Assembly (NCBI GenBank): GCA_017849555.1
Contig: JAFIGU010000004.1
Location: forward strand, 19,203 to 83,202
DNA: 64,000 nt
Direction of reading: 5' to 3'
From: Sphingomonas sp.
GTDB taxonomy: Bacteria > Pseudomonadota > Alphaproteobacteria > Sphingomonadales > Sphingomonadaceae
Part shown: piece by piece, positions 25,296-33,460 of the stretch
Layout of the letters: every line of letters begins with the position of its first letter
How positions within the stretch are numbered: position 1 is the first letter of the stretch
Program-made: the position numbers and the translations under genes
The notes under the pieces: generated by a model
What the model saw: the letters and a program-made list of their open reading frames with translations, nothing else
Told to the model about the DNA's origin: nothing
The model's database searches: none

Positions 25296-26044
25296 TGCGC
25301 GGCCTTCGCCTTTTCGCGGGCGACATCGCCCTCCCAGCGTTCGGCGACAATCTCCTCGCCGGTGACCGGATGCTTCAGGTGGAAGGGCACCAATTTATGC
25401 GTCGGCCACAGCCAGTGATCGGCGATCAGCTCGTCCGGCCCGGTCGGGTCCTCGGGGAAGGTCTGGCGCGGGAAGGGGACATATTCGGGCGGCGTATTGG
25501 CCCAGCCCGCGTCGAAATCGGCATGCCATTGCGGCATATAATTGAGCACGGCGATGCGCCACACGCCGTCGACCTTGCGATAGGTGTTCTCGTAGATGCC
25601 GCCTTCCCACCATTGGCGCGCGCCGAGCATCGGATTGGCGGGATCGGCATAATCCTTGTGCCGCCCGGCTTGCATCATCGAGCGCGCGCGGCCATGCGCG
25701 ATCTCGCCGCCCGGGGCGACGGTGATGATGTCCTGCAGCTGCGGGTGATCGAGCAGGAAGCCGTCGATCGGACCGTTGGTGCCGTGGGTGAAGCGCTTCT
25801 GGAAGCGCTCGACATAGAGCCGGCGAATGCCTTCCTTGCCCTTCCACACCCCGCCGAAGAAGCGCACCTCGCCATCGTCGGTGAACAGGTCGACCGTCTC
25901 GCGATAAAGGCATTTGTCGATGAGATAGCCGTAAAGGTGCTGGAGCTTGCGGATATCGAGCTCGTCTTCACGCCGGGCGAGGCGGCGGGACAGATCCGCA
26001 ACGGCCTGTTCCAGCGCGGCGACACGGGGGGCGACATCGGCCAT
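25292..26044 (-). CDS. SnoaL/NTF2-like protein, second LdpA-like paralogue
   Basis: A 250-aa single-domain protein related along its length to the one at 13983-14696. It has an N-terminal helix rich in charged heptads (VAALEQAVADLSRRLARRE), then LDIRKLQHLYGYLIDK, IDGFLLDHPQLQDIITV and WRIAVLNYMPQWHADFDAGW. Candidate acid/base residues are the conserved His and Asp in LDHPQLQD. LdpA-type deformylases and other non-oxidative lyases share this fold; which reaction this one does cannot be read. AGGAGAG precedes ATG 26044, and an almost perfect shared operator (26059-26077) lies 15 bases upstream, so it has its own regulated promoter. Confidence 0.72.
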   Translation of the reverse strand: MADVAPRVAALEQAVADLSRRLARREDELDIRKLQHLYGYLIDKCLYRETVDLFTDDGEVRFFGGVWKGKEGIRRLYVERFQKRFTHGTNGPIDGFLLDHPQLQDIITVAPGGEIAHGRARSMMQAGRHKDYADPANPMLGARQWWEGGIYENTYRKVDGVWRIAVLNYMPQWHADFDAGWANTPPEYVPFPRQTFPEDPTGPDELIADHWLWPTHKLVPFHLKHPVTGEEIVAERWEGDVAREKAKAAQ

Positions 26045-26058
26045 CTTCACTCTCCTGA

Positions 26059-26077
26059 TCGTATGCTTTACGTACAA
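26059..26077 (+). promoter_or_regulatory. Shared 19-bp operator, site E
   Basis: TCGTAT GCTTTAC GTACAA, in the 56-bp gap between the MFS stop (26101) and the SnoaL start (26044). A bound repressor would also overlap the start of the leader. It is nearly palindromic. Confidence 0.65.
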
Positions 26078-26100
26078 TTTGCGCTGACCTCGCGGCGGAG

Positions 26101-27507
26101 TCAACGGCCGAGCGCTTCGAGCCGCTCGACTTCCTCGCGGTAGGGGCGAATCGCGCGCACCATGCACAAGGTGGCGAGCGGCAGCAGCACGGCGGCGGTG
26201 AAGACCAAAGCCTTCCACAGATCCTTTTCCACCCCGATCACGAAATCCTGCACCAGCCCGACGACGAAGCTGCCCATCGCGCCGAAGAAGGTGAACATGA
26301 ACAGATAGATCGCCGTCACCTGCCCGCGCATCGCATTGGGCGCGACGCGCTGGATCGCGGCATTTTGCGGCACCGCGCCGGCGATGCCGAACATCGCGCC
26401 AAGGCTCATCACCGCAAGCGAGGCATGGCCGTTGGGCATCAGCGGCGCCGCGATCGCGCAGCAGGTGACGCAGCCGAACAGGATCGCCGCGGCGCGGACA
26501 TTGGCGTCCTTATGGCGCTTTGCCAGCCACTCGACGAACGCGCCGCCCAGCGCCAGCCCGGCGAGCGAGGCGACAAGGATCATCCCCCCCATCACCGCGC
26601 CGATCTGTGCTTCGTCCCACCCGTAGCTGCGGATCATGAACGGCACGCGCCAGAATTGCAGCCCGAACGTCTCGATCGCGCTCAGCGCCAGCCCGGCGAA
26701 CAACGGATAATAGACTCGGCGCTGCGCGTGGATCGCGCGCGCCGCATCGAGCCCGGTGGCGGTGAGGATGCGGCGGCCGAGCGATGCGTCGCGCGGCGGC
26801 TGCGGCGCATCGGGCGCGGGCGCGAGCCGGGGCGGCTCCTTCACGGTCAGGAACAGCAGCGCGATCAGCAGCCCGGGCAGCCCGGTCCAGATCATGATCC
26901 ATTGCCAGCCGAAGATGCGCAGCGGGCCGATTTCGCTCGGCGCCCAATGCGCGGTCATCCCGATCAGCATCCCGCCGACGATCGGGCCGAGTGTCGTCCC
27001 GCCGATGAAGCCGAATTGCAGCAGCGCGAAGGCGCGGGTCAGCGTGCGCGGTGGAAAGGCATCGGCCAGCAGCGAATAGGATGACGGCGCATGTGCCGAT
27101 CCGCCCGCGGCGAGGAACACGCGCGTCCCGACGAATTGCGCGAAGCTTTGCGCCAGCCCGCCGAGCGCGGTGATCACCCCGATCACCGAGACGCCCGCCG
27201 CGAGCACATATTTACGCGGATAGATGTCCGCCAGCCGCGCCAGCGGGATACCGACGAACAGATAGCAGATGATGCTCGCCGGCCCGGCAAGGAAGCCCAG
27301 TTGCGCGTCGGTCAGCCCGAAATCGGCCTTGATGCGCTGCGCCAGCATCCCGAACACGACCTGGTCGAAGAAGGTGAGGAAGGTCGCCAGCACGATCACC
27401 GCGAGCGCCCAATAAGCCGCGCCGGGGGAGGGCCAGTCGCGCGTGTCGGCGCGCGGCGGGGCATCTGCCACGATCTCCACGGTCGCAGTCGCAGGGGCGA
27501 TCGCCAT
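26101..27507 (-). CDS. MFS transporter, spinster-like
   Basis: A 468-aa, about 12-segment inner-membrane transporter. Helix 1 is FLTFFDQVVFGMLAQRIK, the helix 2-3 loop is IPLARLADIYPRKY, and helix 4-5 holds RVFLAAGGSAHAPSSYSLL. A cytoplasmic loop near residues 225-245 is Pro-rich. It is likely an importer of a lignin-derived acid. ATG 27507 with GAGAGGA. It is divergent from the LigD-like SDR at 27606; the perfect operator site F (27551-27569) lies between them. Confidence 0.84.
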   Translation of the reverse strand: MAIAPATATVEIVADAPPRADTRDWPSPGAAYWALAVIVLATFLTFFDQVVFGMLAQRIKADFGLTDAQLGFLAGPASIICYLFVGIPLARLADIYPRKYVLAAGVSVIGVITALGGLAQSFAQFVGTRVFLAAGGSAHAPSSYSLLADAFPPRTLTRAFALLQFGFIGGTTLGPIVGGMLIGMTAHWAPSEIGPLRIFGWQWIMIWTGLPGLLIALLFLTVKEPPRLAPAPDAPQPPRDASLGRRILTATGLDAARAIHAQRRVYYPLFAGLALSAIETFGLQFWRVPFMIRSYGWDEAQIGAVMGGMILVASLAGLALGGAFVEWLAKRHKDANVRAAAILFGCVTCCAIAAPLMPNGHASLAVMSLGAMFGIAGAVPQNAAIQRVAPNAMRGQVTAIYLFMFTFFGAMGSFVVGLVQDFVIGVEKDLWKALVFTAAVLLPLATLCMVRAIRPYREEVERLEALGR

Positions 27508-27542
27508 CCGTCATCCTCTCGCTAATGCGCCATGTTTTGCGC

Positions 27543-27570
27543 TTGGCAAATTGTATGCGTTGAATACAAT
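27543..27570 (+). promoter_or_regulatory. Promoter of the LigD-like SDR gene
   Basis: TTGGCA (27543-27548), 16 bases, TACAAT (27565-27570). Operator site F covers the spacer and the -10 hexamer, the same geometry as at the dioxygenase promoter. Confidence 0.55.
27551..27569 (+). promoter_or_regulatory. Shared 19-bp operator, site F (perfect half-sites)
   Basis: TTGTAT GCGTTGA ATACAA. Both half-sites are exact inverted copies; this is the reference copy of the motif. It is between the divergent MFS (27507) and SDR (27606) starts. Confidence 0.75.
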
Positions 27571-27605
27571 TATGCGCAACCGAAAAAACAGAATCGGAGA
27601 GCGAT

Positions 27606-28508
27606 ATGAAAGATCTGGCGGGGCGCACCGCGTTCGTCACCGGTGGGGCGAACGGCATCGGGCTGGGGCTGGCGCGGGCATTGCTCGCCGAGGGATGCAA
27701 GGTCGCGATCGCCGATATCCGCGAGGATTCGATCGCTGCCGCGCTTAAGACGCTCGACAATCAGGACGTGATCGGCGTGCCGCTGGATGTCGCGTCGCGC
27801 GCGGGGTTTGCGGCGGCGGCGGACGAGGTGGAGGCGCGGCTCGGCCCGGTCAGCCTGCTGTTCAACAATGCCGGGATCAACCTGTTCCAGACGATCGACG
27901 AATCGTCCTACGACGATTGGGACTGGGTAATGGGGGTCAACCTCAACGGGGTGATCAACGGGGTGATGACGTTCGTGCCGCGGATGAAGGCGCGCGGCGC
28001 GGGCGGGCATGTCGTCAATACCGCGTCGATGGCGAGCTTTCTGTGCGGGCCGGCGCCGGGGATCTACAATACCGCGAAATTCGCGGTGCGGGGCTTGAGC
28101 GAATCGCTGCGCTACAGCCTGGCGCCGCACGGCATCGGGGTGTCGGTCTTGTGCCCGGGGCTGGTCAAAAGCCATATCTACGCCAGCGACGAGATACGCC
28201 CCGACGAATTGAAGGCGGGCGCCCGGCCGGTCGACAGCGCGGGCGTCGAGCGGCTGCGCGAAGTCCACGAATTCGGCATGGAACCCGATGTGATCGCGGC
28301 GCGGGTGGTCGAGGCGATCCGCGCCAATCGTTATTATATCTTCTCGCACCCCGAGTTCCGCGACGAATTGCGCGAAGTTTTCGACGATATATTGGCCGCC
28401 TTCCGCGACTATCCCGAAGACCCCGGCTTCCAGCAGCGCACCGGGTTCGAGAAGTTCAGGCGCGAGCGCTATGCCGAGGCGCGCGCGGCGGCGCGGGGGG
28501 AGAGCTAG
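27606..28508 (+). CDS. SDR oxidoreductase, LigD-like C-alpha dehydrogenase
   Basis: A 300-aa SDR; LigD is about 305 aa. The match to LigD is clear in YDDWDWVMGVNLNGVINGVM followed by TFVPRMKA, in HGIGVSVLCPGLVKSHIY and in the tail region HEFGMEPD. It has FVTGGANGIGLGLA, NNAGINLF and YNTAK as Rossmann and catalytic motifs. Members oxidise the benzylic alcohol of arylglycerol-beta-aryl ethers with NAD. Of the three paralogues in this window it looks closest to LigD. Start ATG 27606 has GGAGAG. It ends one base from the converging MetE-like gene. Confidence 0.85.
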   Translation: MKDLAGRTAFVTGGANGIGLGLARALLAEGCKVAIADIREDSIAAALKTLDNQDVIGVPLDVASRAGFAAAADEVEARLGPVSLLFNNAGINLFQTIDESSYDDWDWVMGVNLNGVINGVMTFVPRMKARGAGGHVVNTASMASFLCGPAPGIYNTAKFAVRGLSESLRYSLAPHGIGVSVLCPGLVKSHIYASDEIRPDELKAGARPVDSAGVERLREVHEFGMEPDVIAARVVEAIRANRYYIFSHPEFRDELREVFDDILAAFRDYPEDPGFQQRTGFEKFRRERYAEARAAARGES

Positions 28509-28509
28509 G

Positions 28510-29637
28510 CTATAGCCGCGCGTCGGCGAGATCCGCGCCGGCGCGCAGATTGGCGAGCTTGGCCCAGGTGACCGCAGGGTCGATCTTGCCATAGCCGGCG
28601 AAGGTGCCGAATCCGCAATCGGTGCTCGCGATCACGCGGTCCTTGCCGACGATCGCGGCGAACCGCTCGATCCGCTGCGCGATCAGCTCGGGATGTTCGA
28701 GATAGTTGGAGCAGGTGTCGATCAGCCCCGGCGCGAGCAATTTATCCTGCGGCACGCGCGCGTCGCGCCACACGATCCATTCATGCTCGTGGCGCGGATT
28801 GGCGGCCTCGAACAGGATTGTCGCCGGGCGCGCGCCGAGCACGATATGGATGATCCGATTGAGTTCGATATCATGATCGTGCGGCCCTTCGTAATTGCCC
28901 CAGCAGACGTGCATCCGCATCCGTTCCGGCGGGATATTGGCGGTGGCGGCGTTGAGCGCTTCGACATTGGCGGCGATCGTCCGCAGAAACGTCGCCTCGT
29001 CCATTTCCTGATAGCCGGTGTGGCGCGACATCGCGAGATCGGGGCAATCGAGCTGCAGGTCGAAGCCGGCGGCGACGATCGCCTCATATTCCGGGCGCAT
29101 CGCCGCGACGAGATCGGCGAGATAGGCTTCGTGACTGGGGTAGAAAGCGTTTTTCTGGAAGGCGGTGATCAGCCCGGGCGATGCCGCGTTCATGAACGCG
29201 CGGGTGCCCTCGCCGTGGCGATCGAGTGCGCTGCGGAAACGGCGGATATCGTCGTGGAGCGGCGCCAGCGTGACGAGCCGCACGGTATCGATGCACGAGG
29301 CGCGGGTGAATTCCTGCGACCCCATGATATGCGCGAGCTTGACACGCAGATCGGGCAGCGGCGCGAGATCGAGCGCGGGGGTGCGATCGGTATGCCCGCC
29401 GAACCCCGACAAGCGCTCGATCATATAGGTCGAATAGCCGACCTTGCCGAGTTCGCCGTCGCTGACGATCGACACGCCCGCCGCCACCTGCCGCGCCACC
29501 GCATCGTCGACCGCCGCCTGAACCTCGGTGTCGAACGCGGCCGCGTCATAGGGCTCGCCGTGATCGCGCGCGAGCAGCAGCGGGGTCAGCCGGTCGCCGC
29601 GCGGCAAGCTGCCGACGTGGGTGGTCGCGATCGTCAT
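28510..29637 (-). CDS. Short (core) MetE-like cobalamin-independent methionine synthase family protein
   Basis: A 375-aa protein equal to the C-terminal catalytic barrel of MetE only; full MetE is about 750 aa. It opens with TTHVGSLPR. All zinc ligands are present: His and Cys in MHVCWGNYEG, Glu in LFEAANPRHEHE and Cys in STDCGFGTF. So it should bind Zn and activate a thiol for methyl transfer. Core-MetE proteins are reported as methionine synthases that do not use polyglutamyl folate, or as methyltransferases with other acceptors. Here it sits among O-demethylation genes, so a methyl-handling role is inferred. AAAGG precedes ATG 29637. Confidence 0.82.
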   Translation of the reverse strand: MTIATTHVGSLPRGDRLTPLLLARDHGEPYDAAAFDTEVQAAVDDAVARQVAAGVSIVSDGELGKVGYSTYMIERLSGFGGHTDRTPALDLAPLPDLRVKLAHIMGSQEFTRASCIDTVRLVTLAPLHDDIRRFRSALDRHGEGTRAFMNAASPGLITAFQKNAFYPSHEAYLADLVAAMRPEYEAIVAAGFDLQLDCPDLAMSRHTGYQEMDEATFLRTIAANVEALNAATANIPPERMRMHVCWGNYEGPHDHDIELNRIIHIVLGARPATILFEAANPRHEHEWIVWRDARVPQDKLLAPGLIDTCSNYLEHPELIAQRIERFAAIVGKDRVIASTDCGFGTFAGYGKIDPAVTWAKLANLRAGADLADARL

Positions 29638-29662
29638 CGGAAGCCTTTCGTTTCTACTTAGC

Positions 29663-29682
29663 CCCTCCCCTGAAGGGGAGGG
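29663..29682. repeat. Intercistronic hairpin between ALDH and MetE-like genes
   Basis: CCCTCCCC (29663-29670), loop TGAA, GGGGAGGG (29675-29682). A perfect 8-bp stem in the 58-bp gap between the ALDH stop and the MetE-like start, both minus strand. It could reduce read-through or process the mRNA. Confidence 0.5.
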
Positions 29683-29695
29683 CTATTGGACGCGC

Positions 29696-31117
29696 TTACG
29701 CCTCTTCGAGCGCAACCGCGTTGATGATGTGCGGCTGGGTATATTCGTGCAGCCCGGACTCGCCCAATTCGCCGCCCAGCCCCGATTGCTTGGCGCCGCG
29801 GAACGGGATGTTGGCGTCGATCGCGAGATATTGGTTCACCCAGACGGTGCCGGTATCGATCTTCTTCGCGACCTCGGTCGCGCGGGTCAGATCCTTGCCC
29901 CACACCGTGCCGCCGAGCCCCATGTCGGTGTCGTTGGCGCGGCGGATGACATCGTCGATATCGGCATATTTGAGCACCGGCAGCACCGGGCCGAACTGCT
30001 CCTCGCGCACCAGCGGGGCGTCGTCGTCGAGATCGCGCACGATCGTCGGCGGGATGAAATAGCCGGGCCGGTCCAGCGGCTCGCCGCCGGCGAGCACCGT
30101 CCCGCGCGCCTTGGCATCCTCCAGCAGCGCCTTGACCTTCTCGAACTGCATCCGGTTCTGCAGCGGGCCGACGGTGGTGCCCTGCTTCGATCCGTCGTCG
30201 ACCACCGCCTCCTTGGCGAGCCGCGCGAGCTCGTCGCAGAATTCGTCGTACATCGCCTCGGGCACATAGGCGCGCTTGATCGCGACGCAGATCTGGCCGG
30301 CATTGGCCATCGCGCCGCCATAGACCTTCTGCGCCACCTGGCGCGGGTTCACATCGTCGAGCACGATCGCGGCGTCGTTGCCGCCAAGCTCGAGCGTCAC
30401 GCGCTTCACGCCCTCGGCGGCGGCGGCCATCACCTTCTTGCCGGTCGCGGTCGATCCGGTGAAGGCGACCTTGGCGACATCGGGGTGGCCGGTCAGCCGC
30501 GCGCCGAGATCGTTCTGGTCGCAGATCACATTGACCACGCCCGGCGGCAGCAGTTCGCGGCAGATCTCGCCGAGCAGCAAGGTGGTGAGCGGGGTGGTCG
30601 GCGCCGGCTTGATCACGATCGTATTGCCGGTGACGAGCGCCGGGCCGAGCTTGTTCATCACCAGGATGACCGGGAAGTTCCACGGCGTGATCGCGGCGAC
30701 GACCCCCAGCGGGGTGCGGTGCTCGATCACCACATTGCCGCCGGTGTCGCGCAGCGTCTTCGGCTCGATCCGCATCTCGGCGAAGGCGCGTAGCGTGAAG
30801 ACGCTGCCCATCACCTCATACATCGCCTGGTCGAGCGGCTTGCCCTGCTCGGCGGTGAGCAGGCTGGCGAATTCGCCCGCGCGCGCCTCCAGCGCGTCGG
30901 CGATCTTGGCGACCAGCGCGGCTCGCTCCTCGATCGGGGTGGCGGCCCAGCCGGGGAAGGCGCGCTTCGCCGCCGCCACCGCGCGATCAACCAGCGCCGC
31001 ATCGGCCTTGGGGCATTGTGCAAAGGCCGCCCCGGTCGCAGGATTGACCACATCGAAGGTCGAAGCGCCGGCAATGGCTTCGCCATCGATCAGCAGGCGG
31101 AAATCGCGGTTCATCAT
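29696..31117 (-). CDS. Aldehyde dehydrogenase, vanillin-dehydrogenase-like
   Basis: A 473-aa ALDH. Motifs: ITPWNFPVILVMNKLGPAL, FTGSTATG, catalytic Glu in LELGGND, catalytic Cys in NAGQICVAIKR and the closing PFRGAKQSGLGGE. It is divergent from ferA and close to ferB, which makes vanillin (from feruloyl-CoA) the expected substrate, producing vanillate with NAD. It could equally act on other benzaldehydes freed by the lignostilbene dioxygenase. Two adjacent ATG codons (31117 and 31114) both fit GAGGAGAG. Operator site G is 53 bp upstream. Confidence 0.83.
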   Translation of the reverse strand: MMNRDFRLLIDGEAIAGASTFDVVNPATGAAFAQCPKADAALVDRAVAAAKRAFPGWAATPIEERAALVAKIADALEARAGEFASLLTAEQGKPLDQAMYEVMGSVFTLRAFAEMRIEPKTLRDTGGNVVIEHRTPLGVVAAITPWNFPVILVMNKLGPALVTGNTIVIKPAPTTPLTTLLLGEICRELLPPGVVNVICDQNDLGARLTGHPDVAKVAFTGSTATGKKVMAAAAEGVKRVTLELGGNDAAIVLDDVNPRQVAQKVYGGAMANAGQICVAIKRAYVPEAMYDEFCDELARLAKEAVVDDGSKQGTTVGPLQNRMQFEKVKALLEDAKARGTVLAGGEPLDRPGYFIPPTIVRDLDDDAPLVREEQFGPVLPVLKYADIDDVIRRANDTDMGLGGTVWGKDLTRATEVAKKIDTGTVWVNQYLAIDANIPFRGAKQSGLGGELGESGLHEYTQPHIINAVALEEA

Positions 31118-31169
31118 CGCTCTCCTCGAAAATCCCGCCGCGCGGAAGACACGCGGCATTTGCCGGATA

Positions 31170-31188
31170 TTGTGTGCTACGGATACAA
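31170..31188 (+). promoter_or_regulatory. Shared 19-bp operator, site G
   Basis: TTGTGT GCTACGG ATACAA. It is the ALDH-proximal of two copies in the 201-bp region between divergent ALDH and ferA. Confidence 0.7.
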
Positions 31189-31228
31189 TCTTGGCAAGCG
31201 GATTCCGTGGGCGACATTGCCTTGCAAA

Positions 31229-31247
31229 ACGTTTGCCAGGGATACAA
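31229..31247 (+). promoter_or_regulatory. Shared 19-bp operator, site H
   Basis: ACGTTT GCCAGGG ATACAA. The ferA-proximal copy. TACAAT (31243-31248) may be the ferA -10 box, with TTGCAA (31222-31227) as a weak -35 at a short 15-base spacing. Two sites 59 bases apart (start to start) may allow cooperative binding. Confidence 0.65.
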
Positions 31248-31301
31248 TATACGCATCCCGAGCCGTTGAATGCGGCCGATTCGGATGGAGAGGAACGCAA
31301 G

Positions 31302-31322
31302 ATGCAGGCAGGCCGGCGATGA
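31302..31322 (+). CDS. Six-codon leader ORF coupled to ferA
   Basis: ATG 31302 encodes M-Q-A-G-R-R and stops with TGA at 31320-31322, overlapping the ferA ATG (31319-31321) as ATGA. The strong ribosome site GGAGAGGAA (about 31286-31294) is spaced for the leader ATG, while ferA itself has only a weak AGG-rich stretch. ferA has no nearby in-frame start upstream. So ribosomes probably load on the leader and restart at ferA. Expression has not been shown. Confidence 0.5.
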   Translation: MQAGRR

Positions 31323-33460
31323 GCACCGCCCTGATCGACGAACGCAAATCCGATGCTTCCCCATCTCGCGATCGGCTCGACCGGCTGCTTCGTGCGCGCT
31401 CGGTGGCGATCGTCGGTGCATCGGATCGGCCGGGGGCGCTCGGCGCGTCGGTGCTCGCCAATCTTGACCGCGCCGGGTTCGATGGCGCGATCCATCTCGT
31501 CAATCCCAACCGCGCCGAGATCGGCGGCCGTCCGTGCGTCGCCTCGGTCGCCGATCTGCCGCGCGGGATCGACGCCGCGGTGCTGGCGATTCCGCGCGCC
31601 GGGGTGCTCGATGCGATGCGCGGGCTGGCCGAGCGCGGCGTCGGCGCGGCGGTGATCTTTTCCGCCGGCTTCGCGGAGGATGGCGCGCAGGGGCTTGCTG
31701 ATCAGCGCGAGATCGCGCGGATCGCCGCGGCGGCCGATATGGTGGTCGAAGGCCCCAATTGTCTCGGCCTCGTCAATTTCCGCGACAAATTGCCGCTGAC
31801 CTTCATCGATATGCCCGAGGCGCGCGCGGAAGGCGCGCGGCGGGTCGGCATCGTCTCGCAATCCGGCGCGATGGCGGCGGTGCTCGCGACGACGATGATC
31901 GCGCGCGAGGTGCCGCTGGGCTGTTATGTCTCGACCGGGAACGAGGCGGCGACCGGGGTCGAGGATTTCGTCGCGCGGCTGGTCGACGATCCCGATATCG
32001 CGGTGATCGTGATGATCGTCGAGCATTTCCGGCGGCCGGGTGCATTCCTCGCGGCGGCGCGCGCCGCGCGGTCGGCGGGCAAGCCGGTCGTCCTGCTCCA
32101 CCCCGGCCGCAGCGCGGCGGGCGCGGCGAGCGCGGCGACGCATACCGGGGCGATGGCCGGCGATCATGCCGTGATGCGCACCCATGTCGAACATGCCGGG
32201 GTGATCCTGGTCGAATCGCTGGAGGAGCTGGGCGACGTGGTGGAGATCGCCACGCGCTGCCCGGCGTTGCCCGGCGGCGCGACGGGCGTCGTCGCCGAAT
32301 CGGGCGCGTTCAAGGCGATGATGCTCGATCTCGCCGAGGAGGTGGGGCTGAACCTGCCGCCGCTCGGCGACGCCGACAGCCCGGCGTTGCGCGCGGCCTT
32401 GCCGCCATTCGTGCCCGTCTCCAACCCGCTCGACGTCACCGCGCAGGGGCTCGTCGATCCGGGGATGTACGGTCGGGTGATCGCCGCGCTCGCCGAGGAT
32501 GCGCGGATCGACACGATCGTCGTCACGCTGATCCAGACCGATATCCGCACCTCGTCGGTAAAGTTCGCCGCGGTGGCCGAGGCGCTTGCCGCGCGCGGCG
32601 GGGTCAAGCCGGTGGTGGTCGCCGGGGTGGACGAGGGCGGCGGGGTGCAGCCGAGCGATATCGCCGCATTGCACGCGCTGGGCGTCACCTATCTCCCCAC
32701 CGCCGAGCGTGCATTGCGCGCATTGGCGCGGCTCACCAATGCGGCGGGCGCGGCGCGGGCGGGACAGGCGCAAACGACTGCGCCGTTCGACGATCTGCCC
32801 GCCGCCGGCGCGACGATTCCCGAATATCGCGCCAAGCAATTGCTCGGCGCGCGCGGCATCGCCTTCCCGACCTTCACGCTGGCGCATGACAAGGACAGCG
32901 CGGTCGCCGCGGCCGAGCGGCTGGGTTATCCGGTGGTGCTCAAGGCGCAGGCCGCCGCGTTGCCGCACAAGAGCGACGCCGGCGGGGTGATCGTCGGGCT
33001 GGCCGATGCCGCGGCGGTCGCGGCCGGCTGGGATCGGCTGCTTGCGCAGGTCGGCGCGGCGCGGCCCGCTGTGGTGCTGGAAGGCGTGGTGGTCGAACCG
33101 ATGGCGCCGCGCGGGGTGGAATTGATCGTCGGCGGGCGGAACGATCCCGCCTGGGGGCCGGTGATCCTGATCGGTTCGGGCGGGGTGGCGGCGGAATTGC
33201 TGCACGACGCGCGGCTGGTGCCGACCGGGCTGTCCGAGGAAGCGATCGCGGCGGAAATCCGCGGGCTGAAGCTTGCCCCGCTGCTCGACGGGTTTCGCGG
33301 CGCACCGGTGGCGGACATTGCGGCGGTGGCGCGGATCGTTGCGGCGCTCGGCGCGGTCCTCGACGCCAATCCGGCGATCCGCGAAGTCGATCTGAACCCG
33401 GTGGTGGTCTATCCTAAGGGCGAGGGCGCGATCGCGCTCGACGCGCTGATCTCGCTATGA
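31319..33460 (+). CDS. ferA: Feruloyl-CoA synthetase, ADP-forming acyl-CoA synthetase type
   Basis: A 713-aa enzyme with the layout of SYK-6 FerA rather than of AMP-forming ligases. Order: CoA-binding domain (about residues 20-120, SVAIVGASDRPG), succinyl-CoA-ligase-like flavodoxin domains with the phospho-His region THTGAMAGDHAV, a second such domain, and a C-terminal ATP-grasp domain (about 485-700, VVLKAQAAALPHKSDAGGV). It makes feruloyl-CoA from ferulate, CoA and ATP, and may take p-coumarate or sinapate. The product feeds ferB. ATG 31319 follows the leader ORF. It is divergent from the ALDH gene and overlaps the next small gene by ATGA. Confidence 0.88.
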   Translation: MSTALIDERKSDASPSRDRLDRLLRARSVAIVGASDRPGALGASVLANLDRAGFDGAIHLVNPNRAEIGGRPCVASVADLPRGIDAAVLAIPRAGVLDAMRGLAERGVGAAVIFSAGFAEDGAQGLADQREIARIAAAADMVVEGPNCLGLVNFRDKLPLTFIDMPEARAEGARRVGIVSQSGAMAAVLATTMIAREVPLGCYVSTGNEAATGVEDFVARLVDDPDIAVIVMIVEHFRRPGAFLAAARAARSAGKPVVLLHPGRSAAGAASAATHTGAMAGDHAVMRTHVEHAGVILVESLEELGDVVEIATRCPALPGGATGVVAESGAFKAMMLDLAEEVGLNLPPLGDADSPALRAALPPFVPVSNPLDVTAQGLVDPGMYGRVIAALAEDARIDTIVVTLIQTDIRTSSVKFAAVAEALAARGGVKPVVVAGVDEGGGVQPSDIAALHALGVTYLPTAERALRALARLTNAAGAARAGQAQTTAPFDDLPAAGATIPEYRAKQLLGARGIAFPTFTLAHDKDSAVAAAERLGYPVVLKAQAAALPHKSDAGGVIVGLADAAAVAAGWDRLLAQVGAARPAVVLEGVVVEPMAPRGVELIVGGRNDPAWGPVILIGSGGVAAELLHDARLVPTGLSEEAIAAEIRGLKLAPLLDGFRGAPVADIAAVARIVAALGAVLDANPAIREVDLNPVVVYPKGEGAIALDALISL

